A DNA stretch of 64,000 nucleotides from Candidatus Methylaffinis lahnbergensis (lineage in GTDB: Bacteria > Pseudomonadota > Alphaproteobacteria > Rhizobiales > Beijerinckiaceae). Position 1 is the stretch's first letter. Every line of letters starts with the position of its first letter. Of this stretch, positions 57,848 through 64,000 are shown in pieces. The stretch is taken from the NCBI GenBank assembly GCA_002890675.1, contig PEFW01000007.1, forward strand, positions 1 to 64,000. The letters run 5' to 3'. The notes beneath the pieces were generated by a model. That model saw only the letters and a list, made by a program, of their open reading frames with translations, was not told the origin of the DNA and made no database searches. Made by a program: the position numbers and the translations under genes.

Positions 57848-58501
57848 TCAGGCGGCTTCGTATTTGCCGATGATCCAGGTTTCCGCTTCGGCTTGCGCAC
57901 GCCACTCTTGCCAGGCGGGCAGCGCCATCATTGCCTCCATGTAGGCGCGGGTGGCGGCCGTGACCGCCACGTCATAGACATGCAGACGATTGACGACCGG
58001 CGCGAACATCGCGTCGGCCGCCGAAAAATCGCCGAAGAGAAAGGCGCCAGCTTGTCCGAACTCCCGGCGGGCTTGCGCAAAAGCCTGTTCGAGGCGGGCG
58101 ACATCGGCGCTTGCCTCGGGCGTCAGCTCGCGCCTCGCAACCGCGCGGCGCATATTCATCGGCAGCAGCTGGCGGAGGCCCCCGAAGCCGGAATGCATTT
58201 CGGCGGCGAGCGAACGGGCCCGCGCCCGCGCCGCCCGCGGCCGCGGCCAGATTGCCGTCTGTGGATAAAGTTCGGCGACATATTCGATAATCGCGAGCGA
58301 ATCCCACACGACGATTTCGCCAACGTGCAGCGATGGACATTTGCCGGAGGGCGAAAAGCGTAACATCTCCGCGTGGGTATTTTCTTGCGCCATCGGGATC
58401 ACGGCCTCTTCGAACGGTAGCCCAAAATGACGCATCAAAATCCACGGCCGGAACGACCAGGACGAATAGTTTTTGTTGGCGATGACGAGAGTAAGAATCA
58501 T
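57848..58501 (-). CDS. Glutathione S-transferase family protein
   Basis: 217 residues from ATG 58501 (MILTLVIANKNYSSWSFRPW). Thioredoxin-fold N-domain with the cis-Pro segment SGKCPSLHVGE and the SLAIIEYVAELYPQ motif, then the helical C-domain with FGDFSAADAMFAPVV. The first loop has NYSSWSFRPW, with Ser/Tyr as possible glutathione-activating residues. Substrate unknown. Confidence 0.9.
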   Translation of the reverse strand: MILTLVIANKNYSSWSFRPWILMRHFGLPFEEAVIPMAQENTHAEMLRFSPSGKCPSLHVGEIVVWDSLAIIEYVAELYPQTAIWPRPRAARARARSLAAEMHSGFGGLRQLLPMNMRRAVARRELTPEASADVARLEQAFAQARREFGQAGAFLFGDFSAADAMFAPVVNRLHVYDVAVTAATRAYMEAMMALPAWQEWRAQAEAETWIIGKYEAA

Positions 58502-58630
58502 AGGCGCTCCGAATTTCACAGGCCGAATTGGACTGAGCCGAGGGATCATCATCGTTGAAGGATTCGGCTCAGATTATCAATCCGTCATCTTTGCCAGGTC
58601 GGTAGCGGTGCAGTTTGAGTCTCTCAGGCT

Positions 58631-60102
58631 GACCGATGGTGTTGAAAAACACCTCGCGATGAGCAGCAAATGATGATTCCGTGCTGGGGGGAGTGAGCAT
58701 GGGTGATTCGGCGATGATGATCGGGCGGCAGACGGGCGATCAAAGCCAGCTATTCTCCTTGTTCAATCGAGAAGAGCGCAGTCCGGCGCGCCATCTCCGG
58801 CGCCGGATCAATCCGATTGCAACCTGCGTGCTGGCTGACCTTGGCGAGAAGCTGAAGCCTTTCTACAGGGAGACCGGCCGGCCTTCGATCGATCCCGAGC
58901 TCATGCTCAAGATGCTCATCGTCGGCTGTTGTTACGGCATCCGTTTCGAGCGCAAGCTCTGCGAGGAGGTCGAGCTTCCCCTCGCCTATCGTTGGTTCTG
59001 TCGCCTCGCTCTCGACGACAAGTTCCCCCATCACGCGACATTCTCGGTCAATCGCCACGGCCGCTTCGGTGACAGCGACATCTTTCGACAACTTTTTGAA
59101 GCAGGGGTCAGAGCGTGCATGGGAGCGGGGCTCGTCAAGGGCGAAGGGTTCGCGGTCGATGCGAGGGTCATGGAAGCCGATGCCCGCCGCTATCCCGGCG
59201 AGGCGCCGGACGAGATCGATTGGTCAGGACCCGAGCGCCAGACGCGCCCGGTCGCCGCGTTCCTGGTCTTGACGATGAAGACCCCGGCGCGGACCGCAAA
59301 CCGCCGAAGGTGATCTCGCCAACGGACCCCTGCTCGGCATGGACGGCAAAGGCGAACAAGCGTGCACAGCTTGGCTACGGCCTCAACTCCATGATCGATG
59401 TCGAGCATGCGGTCATTATCGACGTCGAGGCAACGCCAGCGCGCACCTAGGACCAGGTGGCCGCAACCAGAACCATGATCGATCGGACGGAGAAAGTGCT
59501 CGGCGCGAAGCGGCTCGCCGCCGATACCGCCGATGGAAACCGGTAAGATGCTTGCCTCTCTTGGACAAAGCCATCACCCGGCATATTCCCGCAGGGGAGA
59601 GGTATCAACGAGCTGACGGCATGTTCCCTTGCCCCGGCTTCGCCTACGACGCCGAGCGCGACATTTATCTCTGTCAAGATCGTAGGGGACGTCAACGAAG
59701 ATGCGCACGATCATGCGCGCTCTCTAAAGGGCACCCCCTGAATTTGAACAGTCGAGGAATGAGCGCAAGAAAGTGGAGATGCGCTTCGCGCACCTCAAGG
59801 TCAACCATCGCTTCGAGCGCATGCGTCCTCGGGGTCTCGCCGGCGCCCGCGACGAGCTCCACCTTGCGGCCATCGGGCAAAATCTCAAGACACTCGCAAG
59901 CTACGTCTGGTTGCTGCCGCCGGACAAGCAAGCTGCTGCGCGTGCCGCATAAGCGTGGGCCGCAAAACCATCCAAATTGCCTAAAAGGCTCGTAGCTCCT
60001 AACCCTCGGGTGCCGGGCGAGCGCCCGAAGGAAACCGACCTTAAAAAGCTCTATACGTGAGCCTCACTTCTCTTATTGCCAACTTTTTCAACGGCATGGG
60101 TC
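58631..60102 (+). mobile_element. Decayed IS1182-family insertion sequence
   Basis: Left end GACCGATGGTGTTGAAAAAC (58631-58650) and right end CTTTTTCAACGGCATGGGTC (60083-60102) match as inverted repeats at 15 of 20 positions. The 1.47 kb between them contains one transposase gene in several frames. Length fits the family. No target duplication was seen, and the gene is broken, so the element is dead. Confidence 0.75.
58699..59952 (+). pseudogene. IS1182-family transposase, multiple frameshifts
   Basis: Begins MGDSAMMIGRQTGDQSQLFS and reads a normal N-terminal DUF772 region (PSIDPELMLKMLIVGCCYG, LPLAYRWFCRLALDDKFPHH) to about 59270. Then the frame shifts into KPPKVISPTDPCSAWTAKAN and AQLGYGLNSMIDVEHAVIID, a stop at about 59448, another shift to AITRHIPAGERYQRADGMFP, and again to RFAHLKVNHRFERMRPRGL and the end QAAARAA with TAA at 59952. 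At least three frame changes. Not functional. Confidence 0.85.
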
Positions 60103-60263
60103 ATCGTGAGAAAATGTCGTGACGAGCATACGTTTTTCGGAATGCCCTGGAGAGCCGCCGGAAGCGAGCCGTGCTTACGTTCAGCGCCAGTAGCTGACAT
60201 TCAAGCGTGCTCAACGCGTTACGACAAGAACCCAGAAAGCTATCACGCAGCGCTCAAACTCAT

Positions 60264-60386
60264 CTAGCTCCGGTTGGCGCCGGGCGGCGGCTTCGAAGCT
60301 GACGCGGCCGGACGGCTGGTGAGCTCGCGGCGAAAAACAATCAGAGCCGTTATCACGAGAACGATTATCGACGGCACAACAGACAT
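60264..60386 (-). CDS. Possible 40-residue membrane peptide
   Basis: MSVVPSIIVLVITALIVFRR followed by a short polar tail. One hydrophobic helix with a positive end. The ribosome site is weak and no family was recognised, so this may be chance. Confidence 0.3.
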   Translation of the reverse strand: MSVVPSIIVLVITALIVFRRELTSRPAASASKPPPGANRS

Positions 60387-60462
60387 GAGGGAATCCCCCG
60401 ATCGGATTGTGTTTACTATGGCAAGCCGGCGACGGGTTTGACCGGAAGGCCACGTACCGGGC

Positions 60463-60858
60463 TTATTCCGAACCCACCGTCTTGTTGCTTCGCGCTCCCA
60501 CGGCAACTAAAGCGGACCTAAGCGCGCTCGAAAGGTTGGTCTGGCATTCCGTCGAAACTTCGACAAAGTGTCGCCTGGAGGATAAATGGATAGCCGGTGT
60601 GGGATTGGTGCAACACGGCGCGGGCCGCGCGGCCGGCGCGGACGGAGGCAGTCGATTCTCTCTCTTAAGTTCGATAGCGCGCTCTGCATAGCGGTCCAGC
60701 GCGTCGCAAAATTCGGTGGCGTTCTCCCACAACCATTCGTCTGTCTCGCGGACAGGACGCGGCCGATGTGGCTCGAGTTCACGATGAGCGTCAGCGATCA
60801 TTGCCAACGCTTCGGCAATTACCTTGGTTTTGCGATCCCGGCGCGACGAATGGATCAT
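60463..60858 (-). CDS. Hypothetical protein, 131 residues, C-terminus in a repeat
   Basis: From ATG 60858 (MIHSSRRDRKTKVIAEALAM). The first 75 residues look protein-like and helical (DAHRELEPHRPRPVRETDEW, NATEFCDALDRYAERAIEL), but the rest (RLPPSAPAARPAPCC on) is encoded by one copy of a direct repeat and reads like non-conserved sequence. It may be the end of a truncated gene. Not recognised. Confidence 0.4.
   Translation of the reverse strand: MIHSSRRDRKTKVIAEALAMIADAHRELEPHRPRPVRETDEWLWENATEFCDALDRYAERAIELKRENRLPPSAPAARPAPCCTNPTPAIHLSSRRHFVEVSTECQTNLSSALRSALVAVGARSNKTVGSE
60543..60669 (+). repeat. Direct repeat, copy 1
   Basis: Aligns with 60932-61056. Shared words include GTGCAACACGGCGCGG, AAACTTCGAC and TCGATTCTCTC, in the same order, with small gaps; identity near 80% by eye. 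Confidence 0.8.
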
Positions 60859-60931
60859 TGCTTTGCCCAGTTGTTTCAATATCTCCGCACATCAACAAAG
60901 CGGACGTCACCACGCCAGAGACGTTGAACTC

Positions 60932-61056
60932 GGCATTTCGTCAAAACTTCGACGACATCTTGGCCAGCATATAATGAATAGCTGGTGTGGCGCTGGTGCA
61001 ACACGGCGCGGCCGGGCGGATGGCGCGGACTGAGGCCGTCGATTCTCTCACTTAAT
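60932..61056 (+). repeat. Direct repeat, copy 2
   Basis: Second copy of the 125-base unit, about 390 bases after the first, same orientation. Not palindromic overall and not within a recognised gene. Confidence 0.8.
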
Positions 61057-61286
61057 TGATTTTTGGCAAACAAGGTATCTGGAAACAAGCCGAATTGCCC
61101 TTCCAATGTTAGGCAGGACGAGAGTTTTGCGGCGCTGGGTTTGGCCTTGGCGCGGACCCAGCCCACCCGGAGGGTCCGGGCAATTTTTCGTTTTGATCGC
61201 CCACCGAGCTGATTGCGCGTTCCTCGATTTTTGACGAGCGTTGCACCAGCCCTGGGCTACGATTTATTCGTCATGGGCGAACGATT

Positions 61287-61709
61287 TCATACGGGCACTT
61301 TGAACGCGCCTTCGAGAGACAACAATTCGGCGCGATGAAGCTGGGCGAGCTGCGCGAGGCGCGACTCGCCTTTTTTCAGGAGCCTCACTTCAACTCGGCG
61401 CCTGTCCTCAGGGCTAACGTTGCGCCCCACAAAACCCATTTTTTCGCATCTTGTTATGAGCGCCACGATCCCGTGATGCTTGGCCTGTAGCCATTCCGCC
61501 AGCTCCCCCGCGGTGGCCCACTCCCGGCCAGGAAATCCCTTGATGTTGAGCAACAACAAATATTGCAGCGGCGTGACGCCATGACTGCGCGTGATCTCCT
61601 CGCTAAAGCGCAAGAACCGGCGCAGCTGGTACCGAAAATCGGCAAGTGTCTCGAAATCTTTCTTCGAGAGCGGCGAATGGGGTTTTGTTAACGTGGATCG
61701 AGATGACAT
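61287..61709 (-). CDS. MarR-family transcriptional regulator
   Basis: 140 residues from ATG 61709 (MSSRSTLTKPHSPLSKKDFE). Winged helix-turn-helix with GVTPLQYLLLLNIKG, WATAGELAEWLQAKHHGIVA and the wing NVSPEDRRRVEVRL (the DxR motif). Divergent from the exporter gene with 157 bases between starts, the usual layout for a MarR repressor that releases on binding the exporter's substrate. No clear operator palindrome was assigned. Confidence 0.92.
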   Translation of the reverse strand: MSSRSTLTKPHSPLSKKDFETLADFRYQLRRFLRFSEEITRSHGVTPLQYLLLLNIKGFPGREWATAGELAEWLQAKHHGIVALITRCEKMGFVGRNVSPEDRRRVEVRLLKKGESRLAQLAQLHRAELLSLEGAFKVPV

Positions 61710-61866
61710 AACTTCATACTGTGATATATCTTTCCCTAAGCAAAGGGTTCCTCGCTCCACCACACATTGCCGAGTCGCTAGAATTCCGGAAGGCGTCGAA
61801 TCGGGCGCGGTATCCTCGATCCGGCCGGCGGCGCGTTCAAGGCAAGCCCGCTAAGGACCAATCGCC

Positions 61867-63513
61867 GTGCAAGAACCAGGCCACGAAATTGCCGGTTCGG
61901 CCTCGACGGAAAGCCGCCTCCATCCAATTATGCCGGTAATTTTCTCCCGACGCCTGCGCGGTTGGCGCTTCATCCTGTTCAACCTGGCGCTCGGCCTTGG
62001 GCACATGATCGTATTGTTCAGTTTAGGGTCCTACATCGCGCTTTTGCCTCATGTGGCCGGCGATTTGGGAGGGGTGTTCCCGAGCTTCGGCGCCTGGGCG
62101 CAAACCGATTTCGTAATCGCTTTGGCGCTGGCCTTTCCCATAAGCCGCTGGCTATCTGGCCGATTTGGCGATTATCGCGTGTTCATCGCGGCCTTTGTCT
62201 TCTACGCCCTGGCGTCTTACCTGTGTGCCATCAGCGAAACTTTGTGGTTATTTCTGCCTGCGCGTGTTTTTCTTGGGTTCGCGGGCGGCGTTACCCTCCC
62301 CATCGGCCAGGCCCTGACGCTGCAAGAATATCCGCCAAGGCTCAAATCGGTGGCTTTGGGGGTTTGGGGACTGTTCACCGTGATGCCGTTCACCATCGCC
62401 TTTCCCTTGGGCGGCTGGATCGCCGACGAACTTGGCTGGCGTTACCTTTTTTATCTGGATGTCCCTGTCGCCTTGGCGATCGCTGCGGTCACCGGCGCGC
62501 TGATTTATGGCCGGGGCTTCCATCGCCGCATCACCCGCTTCGATGGCATCGGCTTCATTCTCCTTGCTGTGGTTCTCGGCGGCGTGCAGACCATACTCAA
62601 TCAGGGCAATGATTTCGAGTGGTTCCAATCACCCTTCCTGAGCGGCGTGCTCGTTACCGTCATCGTGGCCCTGCCGTGTTTCATCGTATGGGAACTAGGA
62701 GAGCGACATCCCGCTGTTGACGTCAGGTTGTTTGCCCACCGCAATTTCGCGATCGGCGTGGCCTGCCTGACGCTGGGATTTCTCGCAATCCAAGGATTGC
62801 TTGCATTGTTCATTGTCCAGCTTCAATTGATTCTGGGATATTCCTCTTTTCTCGCCGGCATGGTTTTACTGTCCATCATTCTATTCGCGGCGCCGCTGAC
62901 CGCGATGATGCACGAGATATGCAAACTGGCCGACGCTCGCCTGTTCGCCTGCCTCACTCTGTTGGGTTTTGCGTTCACCTCGTTCTGGATAGGCCTGTTC
63001 GACGTCCCCGCTTTCTACGATCAGATTTTTTGGCCCATGCTGACCCTGGGCTTTTTCCTAGGCACTTTTTTTGCGCCGCTGACCGTGCTCACGTTGCACG
63101 GGTTGCCGAGCCGGCAGCTAATCCGTGCAGCCGAAGAGGCAGCATTGTTGCGGATCCCGGCCGGCGCCTTCGGCATCACCTTGCAGGGAGTGATTTTGTA
63201 CCGGCGGACACCTTTTCATCAACTTGATCTGGCGGATTTTTTTGGGGGAAGGCGGTTCGTTTCCCTCGATTTGTTGCAACAGTTCTCCACCAAACTGGAA
63301 AACTCCGGCGTCAGTGCGGGCATGCTGACGAGCCGTCTCGGGGCTCTAATCAATCAGCGAGCGACCCTCTTAGCACTGAACGACGCATTTCTGGTGTCGA
63401 GTTTCATCTTTCTTGGGTTGGCCACGTTCGTGTGGCTCGCCCGTCCGACCCATGTCGAATATGCGACCCGCACGGAAAAGTTAAGGGAACGCCGCGCCGA
63501 GGAATTGATATGA
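61867..63513 (+). CDS. MFS drug exporter (DHA2/EmrB type)
   Basis: 548 residues with GTG start at 61867 (TAAGGA 8 bases upstream) or 527 from ATG 61930, which has a poor ribosome site. Fourteen or so membrane helices; motif A-like WLSGRFGDYRVF, and LPIGQALTLQEYPPRLKSVA in place of the usual motif C region. The long C-terminal loop near FSTKLENSGVSAGML is typical of EmrB-like proteins. The stop overlaps the ATG of the outer-membrane factor gene, so the two are coupled. Confidence 0.9.
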   Translation: MQEPGHEIAGSASTESRLHPIMPVIFSRRLRGWRFILFNLALGLGHMIVLFSLGSYIALLPHVAGDLGGVFPSFGAWAQTDFVIALALAFPISRWLSGRFGDYRVFIAAFVFYALASYLCAISETLWLFLPARVFLGFAGGVTLPIGQALTLQEYPPRLKSVALGVWGLFTVMPFTIAFPLGGWIADELGWRYLFYLDVPVALAIAAVTGALIYGRGFHRRITRFDGIGFILLAVVLGGVQTILNQGNDFEWFQSPFLSGVLVTVIVALPCFIVWELGERHPAVDVRLFAHRNFAIGVACLTLGFLAIQGLLALFIVQLQLILGYSSFLAGMVLLSIILFAAPLTAMMHEICKLADARLFACLTLLGFAFTSFWIGLFDVPAFYDQIFWPMLTLGFFLGTFFAPLTVLTLHGLPSRQLIRAAEEAALLRIPAGAFGITLQGVILYRRTPFHQLDLADFFGGRRFVSLDLLQQFSTKLENSGVSAGMLTSRLGALINQRATLLALNDAFLVSSFIFLGLATFVWLARPTHVEYATRTEKLRERRAEELI

Positions 63514-64000
63514 TACGCCGGTCGCTGCCTCAAAAGTGGCTGTTCTTCGCGCCCGGCGCCGGGTTCGTGCTGGTGCTTTCCGGCTGCGCCTGGATGCCGC
63601 CTGGAGGGGAGCACGCCGAGTTCATGGAGCCCCCGCCCATGGAGCGCACCTTGTCAAAGGCCAGCCGGCAAGGCGCGGCCACCGCCGTGAACGCGTGGCC
63701 GGACGACCAGTGGTGGCGGCAGTTCGGGAGTGCAGATCTCGATCGGATTATGGACAAAGCCTTGCGCGACAACCCTGGCCTCAAGAAGGCTTACGACCGG
63801 CTGATCGAGGCTGGCGCCGTGGCAGACGTGGAGGGGGCAAGGCTTTTGCCGTGGCTGGATGCGGATGCGGAAGGGAAGCAGACGCGCTTTGCCAAGCATG
63901 GCGTTGTCGCCGCATACAATCCCGCTCTGGGCGGGGTGGAAGTAACGGTGGCCTCCATCAATCCCCTCTCGTTCCGCTACGAATTCGATTTCTGGGGAAA
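63510..64000 (+). CDS. Outer-membrane efflux lipoprotein (NodT/OprM type), N-terminal part
   Basis: Starts at ATG 63510 (overlap ATGA with the exporter stop) and runs off the right edge; 163 residues are visible. Signal peptide with lipobox LVLSGC, then the family opening DQWWRQFGSADLDRIMDKAL and NPGLKKAYDRLIEAGAVADV, and YEFDFWGK at the edge. It forms the outer-membrane channel for the exporter. A membrane-fusion protein, needed to complete such a tripartite pump, must lie beyond the window if present. Confidence 0.92.
   Translation, partial: MIRRSLPQKWLFFAPGAGFVLVLSGCAWMPPGGEHAEFMEPPPMERTLSKASRQGAATAVNAWPDDQWWRQFGSADLDRIMDKALRDNPGLKKAYDRLIEAGAVADVEGARLLPWLDADAEGKQTRFAKHGVVAAYNPALGGVEVTVASINPLSFRYEFDFWG

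Larger units (their letters stand above)
60103..61286. other. Repeat-bearing, gene-poor region right of the IS
   Basis: About 1.2 kb holding one possible small gene, a possible short membrane peptide and two direct repeats of about 125 bases. Nothing else could be supported. Its base composition is mixed, as in decayed accessory DNA. Confidence 0.6.

Overview
This window reads as chromosomal DNA of a GC-rich alphaproteobacterium. Gene content and order (tatABC-scpAB, serS-surE-pcm-LytM, zwf-edd-eda, clpS-clpA, a phasin, the DUF2849-cysI-cysH-DUF934 sulfur operon) point to Hyphomicrobiales (Rhizobiales), plausibly a Beijerinckiaceae/Methylocystaceae-type organism. The family placement is inference.

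Layout. 0-4 kb: end of a cytochrome b561 gene, then an assimilatory sulfate reduction operon. 4-10 kb: accessory and partly ruined DNA holding an alpha/beta-hydrolase lipoprotein with a broken second copy of part of itself, a multicopper oxidase pseudogene, a duplicated promoter and 5' end of a TerC gene, and a secreted protein. 10.7-14.3 kb: cobT and cobS, divergent, separated by a frameshifted small gene and a frameshifted NYN-nuclease gene. 14.3-25.8 kb: a long leftward housekeeping run argS-SPOR-scpA-scpB-tatA-tatB-tatC-serS-surE-pcm-LytM lipoprotein (chromosome segregation, twin-arginine export, translation, repair). 25.8-31.3 kb: an islet between argS and dgt with a Gly/His/Phe-repeat secreted protein, a duplicated argS promoter and 5' end, a DUF2778 L,D-transpeptidase-like gene and an MltB-type transglycosylase. 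31.3-40.5 kb: dgt/erpA, hisS, a DUF2076 gene, and the Entner-Doudoroff operon zwf-edd-eda. 40.7-43.0 kb: an IS1595-family transposon with 19-bp inverted ends and passenger genes. 43-50 kb: comM, hrcA, a frameshifted pentapeptide-repeat membrane protein, an HTH/coiled-coil gene, a FemAB-like acyltransferase and a HIT protein. 50-58.5 kb: clpS-clpA, a phasin gene with a truncated second copy, a D,D-carboxypeptidase with a SPOR domain, DnaJ-like and VWA genes, a glutathione transferase. 58.6-64 kb: a decayed IS1182-family element, a repeat-bearing gene-poor stretch, then MarR / MFS exporter / outer-membrane factor.

The most unusual theme is a repeated islet design. At terC and at argS the promoter plus 5' end of the resident gene is duplicated in direct orientation, and a single gene for a secreted protein, running opposite to the resident gene, lies between the copies. 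Truncated partial copies of the hydrolase and the phasin also sit beside their parents. Frameshifts are found only in accessory genes (multicopper oxidase, small protein, NYN, pentapeptide, IS1182 transposase) while every core gene is open, which suggests real decay rather than poor sequence. Two aminoacyl-tRNA synthetases (SerS, HisS) carry lower-GC extra segments.

No rRNA, tRNA or CRISPR array was recognised. Percent identities and GC values quoted are hand counts.
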